The notes under the pieces were generated by a model. That model was not told where the DNA came from and ran no database searches. It worked only from the letters and a program-made list of their open reading frames with translations. Positions 1 to 11,277 of a stretch of DNA of 64,000 nt are shown here, piece by piece. The stretch is from Pseudeuparius sepicola (taxonomy: Eukaryota; Arthropoda; Insecta; Coleoptera; Anthribidae), in contig OY987305.1 in assembly GCA_963920635.1 (NCBI GenBank), positions 23,212,876 to 23,276,875 of the forward strand, written 5' to 3'. Position 1 is the first letter of the stretch. Every line of letters starts with the position of its first letter. The translations under genes and the position numbers were made by a program.

Positions 1-221
1 AATAGATGCTCTACTGTAGAAAAGAATGAAGGGTTAAAATCTTTAATGGCAGTAAAGAGTATTTTTGATGGTAAATCATCCAACGAAGTTGCACCTTGGC
101 CTCTATTACATCGGCAGATGTTGAGAGAAGCTTTTCTATATATAAACATATTTTTACCGACAGAAGGCAAAGATTTGTATTGGAAAATTTTGAAAAGTAC
201 TTAATCATAAATTCCTACTAA
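1..221 (+). pseudogene. hAT-type transposase C-terminus (broken, 5' end outside window)
   Basis: The plus strand between about 100 and 221 reads ITSADVERSFSIYKHIF, then TDRRQRFVLENFEKYLI, ending in a stop at 219-221. This resembles the C-terminal dimerisation region of hAT-superfamily transposases and the related host proteins, where S-x-x-x-V-E-R-x-F-S is a hallmark. The preceding residues, about 22-95, are open in a different frame, so at least one frameshift breaks the reading frame. It is the tail of a dead DNA transposon whose catalytic domain lies left of the window. A domesticated hAT-like host protein is possible but less likely given the frameshift. Confidence 0.6.
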
Positions 222-539
222 TACAATTTCAAATTAAAATGTTTTTATAATTCTGCTTTAATATAGGTACTTTACGGGGTATTTTATCTATTCGTTTTCC
301 TTTCATTTCTCTTAAAATAAACCCTTTCTCTAAAATCAGTTTTGGTGTTTTTTAAGGTATTTGTACATGTAATATAAATGCATATTATTGCATATTTGGC
401 CAAATAAATGCATATTATTGCATATTTTAAATAAAAATGATGATGATGGGCATATTTCGATTGAAATTAAATGCATATATTCCGCCCTTTAGTTATTATA
501 ATTGGGTTGAATATTAATGGGTTGGCTTGGGAAATTTGG
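222..539. repeat. AT-rich hAT flank with a 30 bp direct repeat
   Basis: No gene is visible. The 22 bp word at 376-397 (aaatgcatattattgcata plus three t) recurs exactly at 406-427, and tgcata words continue to about 480. These look like subterminal repeats of the hAT-like element whose coding tail ends at 221, but no terminal inverted repeat could be paired because the other end is outside the window. Confidence 0.35.
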
Positions 540-1364
540 TCTGGTAGAAAAAAATGATTCTAGAAATTATTCTTAGGTTGATTATTGTAACCTTGATAAT
601 TTTTCCTCGAGAAGTTATTTTGGAAGTTGTTACGTGGGGAATTATTTTGATAATTAGAACGAGGGAAGTTATTTTGGAAATTAGGACGAGGGAATTTATT
701 TATTTTGATAAGAGTTTTGTGTGTTCGTCCGTGGGTTATTTTGTGATAAGTTCGAAAAATTACTTTGGAAACGATTTCTAAAAATATTCTGGGTATAGTT
801 AAAGTTTTCCTCTTGTACGATTAAAGGCATAGCATGTTCTAAGGATGCGGGTTCCTTCAGACGAATTATCGTCTGTAGGGTACCTGATAAACCTCCAACA
901 AACGTTCTTAAGCATAATGCATTATACTGCCTACCATAAATGTCTTTAGCTGCTTGATTCAAGTAAATATCAGAATTTATTTTTGGTCTTAAATTACTAC
1001 GCATGACCTGTAAAAGTTTTGCAAAATCTAATGGAGATTCGTTTTTAAAGGGTCTAGCTGTGAACACATCCTGCTCTAGGCACTCTAGATTCCTACGATC
1101 ACCTTTTATTTTTTGCCAAGTGTCCAATTCCTTACGACAGCCTATCAATAATTCGGCACGTCCAGTCAATTTAATCTGGACTGCTCTGAATAAATAATTC
1201 CTCAAAAATTCATCGTTAATTTTGGCGAAGAAGTTGCATTGCCATCAAAACTAAGAATTGTTTCTACGTACATTTTCAACATTGGTAAATTCGTTTACGT
1301 TACTTTGTTCCTCAAACTCTAAATTGCTACTTAATAAACTGGAAAGATTCCCAATATCGCTCAT
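540..1364 (-). pseudogene. gag: gypsy/errantivirus-type gag remnant
   Basis: Read on the minus strand, a start at about 1364 (MSDIGNLSSLLSS) leads to an LTR-retrotransposon gag core: NYLFRAVQIKLTGRAELLIG, WQKIKGDRRNLECLEQD, and a segment with LNQAAKDIYGRQYNALCL and FVGGLSGTLQTIIR. It ends in an Asn/Gln/Phe-rich tail with repeats near 560-700. The N-terminal part is in a different frame from the core (break near 1206-1260), and the expected helix between FDG and the capsid core is missing. Pol and env do not follow to the left, so this is an isolated, disabled gag fragment. Such proteins form the particle of Ty3/gypsy elements. It may belong to the same family as the 21-25 kb remnant, which lacks gag. 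Confidence 0.75.
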
Positions 1365-1499
1365 CAAAAATATTCAAAACTCAAAAATATATCATAAAAG
1401 TAAAAAATATATCAAAATTTCAATAATATCCTTAATAGTAATTATTAAAAAATCGTCAAAAATATCTTATAAATCGAAAATCTTGAAAAATATCTAAAA

Positions 1500-1785
1500 A
1501 ATTACAGGGGAATAAGGTAAATTGGGAACCAACGGAGTACTCAACTCTTAACAAATTGATGGTCGCATGCCAAGGTTCTCTGGTGAGTGATGTCTTATAT
1601 GTAGCTGCTTGCCGTGCTCTCTGCCGGGAGTTGGGTTAATCCAGGGGCTGATCCGCCGCGATGCCACGAAGATCAGGATTGTTTGGACGACGTCTTCAGA
1701 ATTAAATTTCTTTAGTTTGTCGCGACGCGGTAGAATGCGGTGCCGATACCTTGGGGATTCCAAACTACGTACGAACGTACTACTC
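1500..1785 (-). other. GC-richer stretch upstream of gag, possible LTR/leader
   Basis: This ~290 bp block is clearly GC-richer than its surroundings and lies directly upstream of the gag remnant on the minus strand, where an LTR or leader would be. No LTR pair, primer-binding site or clear terminal motif was found, so the assignment is positional only. A 71-codon open frame on the minus strand shows no recognisable domain. Confidence 0.3.
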
Positions 1786-2088
1786 TAAAAGTAAAGTGAC
1801 CCGTGTTTTTTCTTTTTGCTCAAGGCTCTATAATTAAAAACCCTATGGGCCCTTAAATGAGCCCTAAAATTTCGTTTTTATGCTATATCTTTTAAACCGC
1901 TTGATCGATTTTATCTTTTGCCCACGTTATATATTATATAGTGCAATATCCGTAACCACCTGGGGGCGCCACTTATGCTCACTAGTCTCATTTATTATGC
2001 CCAGAACTGTTTTCACACATCTATTTTTTAAATTAATTTAAACCACTTTGTAGAAAATTATGTATACAAACACTATTCTACACGAAAA
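1785..2088 (+). repeat. Left arm of a ~300 bp inverted repeat (partner 5615-5890)
   Basis: The sequence from taaagtgacccgtgtttttt through tttaaaccactttgtagaaa matches, in reverse complement with scattered differences, 5615-5890. The arms carry shared landmarks such as tatagtgcaatatccg and gccacttatgcc. The spacing is about 3.5 kb, with no transposase seen between. It could be the two termini of one non-autonomous element or two independent copies in opposite orientation. Confidence 0.7.
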
Positions 2089-3634
2089 AAAAATAGATTT
2101 ATTAGAATTTGTTTTAAAAAATAAGTAATATCACATATTATAAATTTTGTTAATTTTATTAACACAACCTTGTATTAATTATTATTTTTTTATACTAAAA
2201 GAAATATATTGACAATACTTTAACCCGTAAAGAAAATTCTAATAAACAAGAAGCCAGTATAAAAAAGTAATATTTAATAACATAAAATAGTGTACGGGCA
2301 CTAAATAATATAATTTTATTGTATTATGCTTTTAAAATCAATTTTAAAATAGGCACTTTATATGTGCTATTATGTCTGGTTAATAAAATGTGCATTTTTA
2401 CTAAGTCTGGTGTTTAACTTAATTATCTTTCGTGTTACTTCTTACAACCTGAAATAATATCAAATACGGCGCTGCCTTAAACCCCTCCGCGAAGACGGAA
2501 TAGAATACAGTTTATGGGTGGATTTCATAGCGACAGTTTCGCGAGGTGACGCGATGGTGTATTTATCTGCAATTTTTTTTATTAGTTACATTGATCTTGA
2601 TAATAAAAACTTATGGCAATTGACATTGGGCTTTACTACAGGAAGTTTTGTATTTCTATGTAATGGCGTGCAATTGTGTTTTAAATGTAAGTTTTAATAC
2701 AGGGAGTATGTAATCAATATTGTGTTTTGTTTCTTGTTCCCTGCATACGAAATAATGCAAAAATGCGACACAAAATTCAGAAAAAAAAGTGCAATCTACG
2801 TAAATGAGGTAAGAAAAGTATAAGCAAGATACTTTTGCAAGATATATTTACCTTCTTACCTAAAATAATCAAGCACTTAAGTTTTTTGTGATGCTGAATA
2901 GGTCTAATAGGAAATAAGTTTGGTTTCCTTTGGTAACTAACACGAAAAATCTGGAAAATCACTCGCCTGAAAATAAATTCCTTGCCACAACATTCTGAAT
3001 TAAAATTAAAGGTATATTGAAGGAGTTCAAAAATATTTTTTCTTATGTGGCATAATTATGACCCAGAATAATTCCTTTCAGATAGCGAACCTTTGAACAC
3101 ATAAGTATTTATATGAACCATTTTTTCTTAAAAATGACTCACGTTGATCACCTGATAATATTACATCGTCCTTCAGTAACACCAACGAATTTTTTAAATT
3201 ATTTTTTTGACAAAAAATTATACCATGAATATTAATTTTTATTATCATTTATGTAATACACCATATAAAATATCTACATCTATTTCAACAAAAATTTTAA
3301 CTAATTTTTGTAGAGTGTATTATAATGAATTATATTTCTTATTATACTGGCTCATAGAGACTACACGAAAATGTAATTAAAGTTATGGGAAATGATAATA
3401 AAGTATATTAAAAGAAATAATAACTATATGAATCTTTTATTATTATTTATTTTAATCCTTAATGATATTGTTAGTAAACAGTATTAAATAGTATAATTAG
3501 TGTTTAATATATTTTAACATAAAAAAATTATATACGTTAGTAAATAGGATAGTAATATACATGAGAAACGTAAAATATCAAATATATAGGAATCCTTTAA
3601 TATATAAAAGAAAAGATAATATATTTTATTAAAA
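2089..3634. other. AT-rich stretch, no gene seen
   Basis: No coding exon, RNA gene or clear repeat pair was recognised. The sequence is very AT-rich with short low-complexity runs. Short open frames here have no domain-like composition. Confidence 0.5.
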
Positions 3635-3750
3635 ATGGTAAAGCAAAATTATTGTAACTACTATTATACCAGATGTTGGTCCTATAGAGTATTAAAATTT
3701 ACATTAATTAATATTATTTTTTTAATAACTTTTATTATCAATTTTTTTCC

Positions 3751-4262
3751 GTGTACTGTTTTTTTTTTTCAAAATTATGTCGTTTGGGAGATAGCGCCAA
3801 AAATTCAGCCACCAGATACGTACCCACGCATAATAAACATTATTCACAACAATTTAGTTACCATTGGAAACACAACATTCTCACTTATTAAGATGTGCTA
3901 TTGTTTGATATTTAGTTGGAGTCTAAGTTTTCTAGCCTTTCCAGCCTCATTCTCACTTATTAAGATGTGCTATTGTTTGATATTTAGTTGGAGTCTAAGT
4001 TTTCTAGCCTTTCCAGTCTTTTTTGCAGAAATATCAACTATTGTTACTAAATGATTTTATGATATAAACTTAAATTTACTTAATTGAATTAATTAAAACT
4101 CCCTATATGAACACTCAAACAAAAATATGTAGGCATATTAAGTGTGATTGTTTTGTTTCCAAAGGTAATTGGATTTTTTCCACTAATGTTTAATACGCGT
4201 GGGTACGTGTATATATGGTGGCTGAATTTTGGGCGCTATCTCCCAAACGACACAATTCATAC
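3751..4262. repeat. Small foldback element with ~100 bp arms
   Basis: About 3773-3875 (atgtcgtttgggagatagcg to ccattggaaaca) pairs in inverted orientation with about 4157-4256, which ends with cgctatctcccaaacgacac. The same terminal sequence recurs at 5526-5612 in the 4.2 kb orientation. The interior contains a 72 bp tandem duplication. No transposase is present, so this is a non-autonomous repeat. Confidence 0.65.
3878..4016 (+). repeat. 72 bp near-exact tandem duplication
   Basis: The unit beginning ttctcacttattaagatgtg at 3878 is repeated from 3950 and runs to 4016 essentially without mismatch. 72 is divisible by three, so a 139-codon frame (3635-4054) stays open and shows a duplicated hydrophobic 24-residue block. 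That open frame is most simply a by-product of the duplication. A related partial unit (gatgtgctattgtttgatat) lies at about 4269. Confidence 0.8.
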
Positions 4263-4292
4263 TTATTATGATGTGCTATTGTTTGATATTTA

Positions 4293-4536
4293 GAAGATCA
4301 ACTGACTTACCCGTAAGGAAATTTGAGCTGAGTGATACCTTAGTCTCGGCCGACATTAAAAAGAACACACGTAGTTGCTTCACTCCGTACAAACAGCCAA
4401 CAAACGTTACAAGAAAAGGAGTTTTTTCTCCAACCGCTGCATTATCTAACCACGCTACAACATTCAGTAATATCGGATGAGACTGAGGTATAATTCAGCT
4501 CAAACTTCCTTACAGGTAAGTCAGTTGATCTTATAA
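4293..4536. mobile_element. MITE with ~50 bp terminal inverted repeats
   Basis: Left end aagatcaactgacttacccg pairs with the right end at about 4536 (cttacaggtaagtcagttga in forward reading), and the match continues inward for about 50 bp. The interior is short, with no coding capacity. No convincing target duplication was seen, so the superfamily is open. Confidence 0.6.
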
Positions 4537-5223
4537 TTATAACTCAGACTCATCCTTAATTACAAATAACACACGTAGATGTTTAAAGAATAATAACGAT
4601 CTATGAAAGATACTTTGAACATGGGTACACGTCTAGGCTAGCGTGAATAAGGTTAATATACGCACTGTAGGTAGATATGTATATTTATGTCCACGGGTTG
4701 AGCTAATAGGTACATTGAAAAAACATCTTCAACCCTAATGTTGATCTGCAGGTATCCATATTATATCTAACCTCTTTTCCATGTGTAGAACATGCACGTC
4801 TGTGATTATTTATATGGTTTCTAGAAAAAAACTGTTAGGAGGTACCTAAGTATTCAATATTTCGACCATTAAAAGTAAAATTCTGTCATTAAGCTACAGT
4901 TATCATTAAAGATGTAAGATTGTGAGTGTAAATGTATTTACAAGAAAAACTGATAATGGGCATAAGCACTCAAAGTTAACAAAAAAAATTAGTAACCGCA
5001 TGCACGTGTTTCATGCCATTTGGCAATCATCAGTACGGTGTGACATCAACCAAATCAAAAAGAGAACAGATACGCATGATTTGAGAAGCAAAAATGAAGT
5101 CCAGGCAGGAGCCAACGGCACATTTGCAGCTTCAGTCAGCACATCCCCTGGATTATTTGGGCTTGTACTAATATCGCCACGGAGGCTGCTGAAGCGATTT
5201 CCACGCAGGGCGCTTTAGCGGTA
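4537..5223. other. No recognisable gene
   Basis: A 98-codon open frame (4922-5218) lies in a slightly GC-richer patch near 5090-5220 but has no domain I recognise and no splice or regulatory context. The rest is AT-rich. Confidence 0.3.
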
Positions 5224-5516
5224 ATGAAAATAATACGGTTTTGTTTTGCTTCTACATTAGCGGGTGGGGGGAAGACGTCGAAGTAATTTGTTTACGTCGG
5301 CCTTTCTTAAATTCAGTCTTTCCTATTTTGTAATGTACAATAAATAGTTTTTTTTTATAAATTTGTATGTTTTATATATGCTTTGAGATACGTATATTTA
5401 CAAAATAACCTAAATCCTACCAAAATGCTGGATGTGCCAACAATGACATTTTTTAAAATCATGAAACAAAACAAGTTGCCTTTGGTAACGAATCTATTCC
5501 TATATGTATATCGTTG
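5224..5516 (+). mobile_element. MITE-B copy, left end truncated
   Basis: From the gcttctacattagcggg landmark near 5250, through tgccaacaatgacat and aaacaaaacaagttgcc, to tatcgttg at 5516, this matches the intact MITE-B copies at 20012-20352 and 61699-62022. The CCAACG left terminus is missing. Confidence 0.75.
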
Positions 5517-5525
5517 ATTGAAACT

Positions 5526-5612
5526 AATGTTTAATATGCGTGGGTACGTGTATGGTGGCTGAATTTTGGACGCTATCTCCAAAACGACATAATTTTTGAA
5601 AAAACAGTACCA
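5526..5612 (-). repeat. Third copy of the 3.75/4.2 kb foldback terminus
   Basis: The words gcgtgggtacgtgtatggtg and gctgaattttgg, followed by cgctatctccaaaacgac, match 4190-4256 in the same orientation and 3773-3830 inverted. It abuts the right arm of the 300 bp inverted repeat. Confidence 0.6.
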
Positions 5613-5614
5613 TA

Positions 5615-5890
5615 GAGAATTGTAGAGAATAAAATTTTCTACAAAGCGGTTTAAATTAGTTTAAAAAATAAATATGTGAAAAAAGTACTGGTCATAATCA
5701 ATGAGAATGGTTGGCATAAGTGGCTCTCTGTCGGTGGCGGATATTGCACTATAATATAATTATAGGGGATAATTATTATCTACGAACGTGTGCAAAAGAT
5801 TAAGCCGTTTAAAAGATGTAGCCAAAAAAACTAAATTTTAAGGCCCGCTTTGAGCAAAAATAAAAAACACGTGTCACTTTATTTTTCGAG
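5615..5890 (-). repeat. Right arm of the ~300 bp inverted repeat (partner 1785-2088)
   Basis: The reverse complement of this stretch aligns along its length with 1785-2088, beginning taaagtgacacgtgtttttt and ending in the ttgtagaaaattt region. Divergence looks moderate, so the pair is old or the copies are independent. Confidence 0.7.
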
Positions 5891-7519
5891 TTTAGAATAC
5901 AGGAGACAAATGTTTATGAACAACCCTGTACATAGTATCGATTTATATAAAATTTGTTTTACAATATGTATAGTTTGAATTTGGTTCAGCCGTTTGGACG
6001 GTAGTCGTTCTTGAATCTTTAACTTTTGCACTTTTCATGCCCATTCTTCGCTCTTAAAGAAGTATTGATGAACTTTAGAGTGTTTTAAATTGAACGTTAT
6101 TTATTTGTATATCAAGTTTGGAATAAGTGGAAATACAGTCATATTTTAGGTATGGGCGAATGCTTATCATGATTTTATGATATATTATTCTATATTATAA
6201 AGGTTTGATTTTCGAAACAATGGGCATCAAAAGTCCAAAATATTTTCAATCAGCTACCATGCACATGATTTGCGTAGGTACTTCCACTGTATCGGGATAT
6301 TTTTGACTAAAAATGAAATGGATCCCTTGCCAATACCGTAACTCTGAATTAGAATTTTTTTTATTTCTGTTAACATTTCAATCAATACTAACGAAAAGAG
6401 CGGGAAACACGTTACTATTATTATGCTTGCTTCAGAGCTATTAATTAACCAATTTGTGATGGTATGACATTTCACACTTCCTTTTGTGTTTCTATGACTA
6501 CGTAATACCTCAAACGTAAGCCGATTACTGTCGAACTAGACACAGTGGTCAAGCTTTTCATTTTCATGCTTCAGTTTTTCTAATAAAAGATATCCTCGTA
6601 CACACTACAGAGCATCCGTTTAAAAAAGATCGTAAAAAGTTAAAAAAGCTAAACTTATTTGACATAAAGACTTGCACAGGGGAATAATTTTTGATTTTGA
6701 ACAACTTTCTTAATGACATTTTGCTTATCTCGTCTAAAATGGAGTCCTTACTGAGGAACAAACAAATTGATTTTTTTTTAATCATGTCACACATTAGTTT
6801 CAATACCTACAAGCAAGACTGAACCCCAAGAGATCAAATTTCAACTCAAATTTGTTTGTCTTTTACAACGATAGACCAAACACTGTTTATTTATTTATTT
6901 AACAAATATTGAGGTTTAAAATCTTGTGTAAATACAAAAAAATATGTTCAAGAAAAATAATGCTCAAAGTCAACTCTGCTTTACAACATCTTGTGAACAA
7001 ATTACCGGAGGTGGCGAAGTGTCTTCATATTAGTCGCATTTGCATAAAATCCTGGAGTCCTGGAGAGCACTAAATCGTTTGGCAATTTTTGGAATAGTTC
7101 CCTGGACTACCGTCGTAAAATGTTTTCATTAAAAGCCCTCTCAGCAATAAAGTTAATGTTACGAATAACAAATAAACTGTAAAGTTTATGGTTTTATGTC
7201 TTTATCTGAGCAGTCCCGGCAGTAAAATTTTCATTTAGACTAAGTTATTCATTATTCTTCTCCGGTCAAAGTAAATCGAAGTACATCCACCAAAATCTCA
7301 CAATGCGAAAATGTATACTATGTTGTGCATGGTGGTTTAATTCGTCGTTTGCAGGAGGGGTTCCCTATTTCACGACGAGGCAAGAAGTAGCTAAGGTGCC
7401 CAGGGCTCGATTTTTGAGAAAAGTTGAACGCCGCAAACCGCATCCTGATTATCTTGGTTCCTTTGCGTCATTTTTTTTGTGTTTCTTTAACGTGCCAAAA
7501 CTTTTTTTGTTTGTGCATA
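5891..7519. other. No recognisable gene
   Basis: AT-rich, unassigned. Several 60-80 codon frames on the minus strand between 6254 and 6803 have no domain signature. The segment near 6960-7130 reads like decayed repeat DNA, but no family could be assigned. Confidence 0.3.
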
Positions 7520-8105
7520 TACAGGGTGAGTTTTTTTCGATGCCTACTATAGGGATCTCGGAAACTAGCAGAGCTAGAACAAAGGTTACATGGGGAAAGA
7601 ATAATTGCAGTTTTAAATTCTCAATCTAATGCCCCTTTTGGATTTTTAAAAAAAGTTCATGGCTCACTAGATATTTTGAAAAGAGTGATTTTTTGCTATT
7701 TTATCAGATCTCTGTAGATCCGTTATTTCTGATTATACAGAAAAACTGTAGAGGCAAAAATTGTAGATAATTTCGGGCTCGATAAGATAATCTAATCCAA
7801 TTTTTTATATTGTTTGTGATTTTTGAGATATGACATAAACTTGTGTTTTTTTAAATTTAAATCATAGTTGGCTGAGGCCTGATCAAATCCGCCATTTTTT
7901 GAGCTTTCCAAAAATATAATACTCGGCATAGTTATTATAAAAAATAAAATAGCAATGGCTAATTTTCTTTTTTTTTTTCACATAGTCGGCCATGGAATGT
8001 TTTCATAATTAGGTACGTTCTATTTTATAATAAGACATAGTCCAAACTTTCAAATATTTGATTTTTAGCTGGTAACAAAATGTAACAAAATAAAACAAAA
8101 ATTAT
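7520..8105 (+). mobile_element. MITE-A copy 1 (TACAGGGTGAG end), right end lost
   Basis: It starts with TA then cagggtgagtttttttcga and contains gaaactagcagagctagaac and caaaaatataatactcggca. It is collinear with 54993-55757 (+) and inverted relative to 32280-33094. The right terminal inverted repeat, present in the 55 kb copy, is absent here. The TA-CAGGG termini suggest a Tc1/mariner-like family. Confidence 0.75.
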
Positions 8106-8370
8106 AAAAATATTTTCTCGGCCCACTGAATTTTCGAGAAAACGCGTGCAACTTTTTTGTTGTCAGGATAGAAAAATCGGAAAAGCGCACTCTCACATTT
8201 TCCAAACACTCTGTATATTTTATTTGCAATTTTTTTTTCCTTTATCCAATGTTTTTTTGGGAAAACGCGTGCGACTTTTCTTTTTCAAAGATAGAAACTG
8301 GGTTCCTTCGAGGACGTAAAAAGCACATGAAAGTAAAAAGGTACTAAATAGTAGATATTATATTATGTTA

Positions 8371-8457
8371 TGTACCAAGGGACTAAAGTGCGTTTTTTTA
8401 ATCCCTAGAGTGAAGATCACTCGAGGGATTAAGAGTCACTTTAGTCCAGTGGTACCT
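8371..8457. repeat. ~85 nt imperfect hairpin
   Basis: The arms gtaccaagggactaaagtg and cactttagtccagtggtac, together with the inner pair aatccctagagtg and cactcgagggatt, fold into one long hairpin with a small loop. The length resembles a pre-miRNA, but most hairpins in this window belong to foldback transposons, so the function is undetermined. Confidence 0.6.
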
Positions 8458-8601
8458 ACTCTATATTTTGCACCGCAGGCACTAAAATTTAAAAATTCGC
8501 AAGACATTACGTAAAAGGAAACATTCGACATTTACCAATTTACTACTTTGCACCGTTGTGGCGAGGAAAGTGTTTTAGAGAGACGAAAATAAATTTCCCA
8601 T

Positions 8602-8677
8602 TTCTATCTTAACTTTTCAAGGGTTACTGGTGCTGGTACCAATGGGTACCGGATACCTCTTGAAAAGTTAAGATAAG
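8602..8677. repeat. Short inverted repeat
   Basis: Arms ttctatcttaacttttcaag and cttgaaaagttaagataaga flank a loop that itself contains ggtacc words. No coding content. Confidence 0.6.
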
Positions 8678-9469
8678 AATGTAAAATTCATTTATAGCAC
8701 TTTATGTACTTACTGCGTTTCGTTACTGTTCATTTAATTAATGTTACTGAATAAAGACATAGTTGGTCATAGTTTCTATTGTTTTTGTTCAGTTTGCAAC
8801 AACATATGCAACTTTTTTGTTTCGCGAGATAAAAATTTCGTTTGATGAAATTGGCAGGGGAGAGGGAAGAAAACGACCTGAAAAAACTTCCCCCTACTTG
8901 ATTTTGGAGTAAATACTGAACACTTTTTTGTCTTCAGAGATAGAAAAAATTGGAAAAGCTGTACAAGGTGTCTCAAACTCGATGCCCCATGGTCGCTATT
9001 GGCAATAAAAAACGCAAATGAAAATTTCACTTGTGGCTTACTTTTGAGCCCAAAATTTTATTTTTGGAACTTTTGAAAATGCCTGTAATGACGTCACGAG
9101 ATATATTTTTCCCAGAAACATACCTGTTTCTTTTTATATTATGAAAGAGCGTGTTTTTATGATAAACTTTTATTAAGAAACTTTTTTCATGTCTCTCTTC
9201 GTTTAAAAGATACAAGCAGAATTATGTAAAAACACGCATATTAAATATATCGGAAAAAATCAAGTTAGCCGTGATTTAATTATTTGGTCTCCATGGAAAT
9301 ATTAGGATATTTAACGGTGAAGACTTACGAACTACTTGTTATGAAAATATAATACTATGAAATATGGCGGTAATACATTTATTTTAAATTTTATAAATAA
9401 AAACAAACAAAAATATTGCAAGTAAATATTAATAATAAATGAATAAATAACAATTTTAGCTACAAATTA

Positions 9470-10466
9470 TTTTCTATGTGCCCCCCATCTTCTAAGAAAC
9501 ACATTTCATATCGTCGCCGAACTTCTCTTTGGTTGGCTTTTCTTAAAATTTCCGGGGAAATGTCTTGGCATGCAATTATATCTAATTTTTTCCTTCAAAT
9601 GGTCAATATTTTGTAAGTGGTCTTATAAACATTATTTTTGAGAAGTCCCCACAAACAAAAGTCTAAAGGGGTCAGCTCTGGAGATTTCCCTGGCCATTTT
9701 ATTGGACCATTAATCCTTATCCATCTATCCCCATATATTTTGTCTAAATAATCGCGGACAATACGTGCTGCGTGAGGTGGAGCTCATGTTGAAACCACAT
9801 TGATCGCCTTAATTGAAGAGGCACATCTTCAAGAAGAATTGAAAGTTCATCTCGAAGAAAACTCAGATATCTTTCGCTATTTAAAATTCTTTCATAAAAA
9901 TAAGGTCCAATTAGATGGCGACCAATGATGTCACACCAGACATTTATACCAAAATGACCTTGATTCCTTATAGTATTGACAAAATGAGGGTTTTCTGTTG
10001 ACCAATAATATTCATTTCTTCTGTTCGGCATACCATTGCTCACAAAACGGCTTTCGTCTGTCCAAAGAATTTCTGGTCTTGTTATAATTTGGGAAATAAA
10101 ATTTACTCGCTTCTCTCTATTCAGTTCCCCTAATTGTTCTAAATAGTGTAACTTGTAGTCGTGATATTTACTGTTCTTCATAATTCTTTGAACTGAAGAC
10201 AAAATTTAATTCCCTGCTAGCTTGCCTAATTGAATGTCTGGGATTGTCTTCAAAATATTGCAATACCTGGGCTGTTGCATCATCACTGCGAGTTCTTTTT
10301 CGAATTGGTTTATCTTTTCGGCGGTCTGGATATCTTTCTTGATCATCATCATCACTGCGAGTTCTTTTTCGAATTGGTTTATCTTTTCGGTGGTCTGGAT
10401 ATCTTTCTTGCTAAATTCGCACGGCTTTTCTTGCATTTTTTGGGCTTCCCCGTAAATTAAAATCAT
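9470..10466 (-). pseudogene. Decayed Tc1/IS630-like DDE transposase
   Basis: Minus-strand reading starts with a helix-turn-helix-like N-terminus (MILIYGEAQKMQEKPCEFSK, 10466 down to 10206). A second frame (10202-9744) carries EILWTDESRF, with the first catalytic Asp, then INVWCDIIGRHLIGPYFYER and PLQLRRSMWFQHE near the second catalytic site. The normal Asp after FQH is lost by a frameshift. The frame decays toward 9470, where GQGNLQS-like and related remnants of the last DDE segment can be read. Frameshifts, stops and a 69 bp duplication in the N-terminal part make it inactive. It sits in the long terminal inverted repeats of the 8962-11580 element. Confidence 0.8.
10281..10410 (-). repeat. 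69 bp tandem duplication inside the transposase N-terminus
   Basis: The unit beginning atcactgcgagttctttttc occurs at 10281-10349 and again at 10350-10410. Its 69 bp period keeps the frame and duplicates a 23-residue block containing EKINQFEKELAVMM on the minus strand. It follows a short atc run, which suggests replication slippage. Confidence 0.85.
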
Positions 10467-10630
10467 ATCAACTTTTTCATCGTGCGTGTAGTCATTTTGA
10501 TTGAAATAAACGATTAAAAATGATTAAAAACCAAGACTAAATATTTCAAAACTGACAAGTTGTTTCACAAACTGTCTGTTGTTTTCCATGGAGACCAAAT
10601 TAAATCACGGCTAACTTGATTTTTCCGATA

Positions 10631-11277
10631 TACAGAGTGATCAGTTAAGGGCGGCCCTCGGCCATTTCTCGGGAACTATGCAAGCTAGAAAGATGCGGTA
10701 ATTTTTTTTTTAATAAAAGTGACCCAAATAATTTCAATGAAAATGTTTTGAAGTTCCTTCGTTTGCCACCAGGGGGCGAATTAACCATGTTGTTGTATAA
10801 AACTGTCTTTTTCTCCACAAATCGCCTACCTTATCTGGATCTGAAATAGTATTTTTAGAACCTCCCTAAAATTCTCTACAATTTTTGTACAATGTTTTCG
10901 TGGTTGCTACGGCAACAGCGCTACGAAGGAAAGCGGACGTCATATCTCGTATATGCCTAAACAGAATTCAGCAAACTATAGCTCATATTAAAGAGTGTTT
11001 TAAGGAGAATTTACCGCCCTTTTGACATACCTAGACAAATTAATAAGTATGTTCAACGCTAGGGGGCGCCATTCAAAAAATGACCATATTTGTTCGATTT
11101 TCTCAAAAATTTAATTCAAATGGTGAATTCGCCCCCTGGCGGCAAACAAAGAAACTTGAAAACATTTTCATTGAAATTATTTGGGTCACATTTATTAACA
11201 ATTTTTTTACCGCATCTTTCTAACTTGCATAGCTCCCGAGAAATGGCCGAGGGCCGCCCTTAACTGATCACGCTGTA
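10631..11277. mobile_element. MITE nested in the right terminus of the Tc1/IS630-like element
   Basis: Ends tacagagtgatcagttaagg and, inverted, tacagcgtgatcagttaagg are followed by ~150 bp of near-perfect inverted complementarity that includes ggcggccctcggcca. TA dinucleotides border both ends, and the host repeat continues across the insertion (ccgata | tatttaat), so the target duplication is TA. The non-coding interior contains the paired cgccccctggcgg words. Confidence 0.85.

Noticed and set aside
3635..4054. 139-codon hydrophobic plus-strand frame
   Set aside because: Open because a 72 bp duplication is divisible by three; overlaps a foldback element.
10230..10460. Two plus-strand frames with repeated hydrophobic peptides
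   Set aside because: Opposite strand of the duplicated transposase N-terminus.
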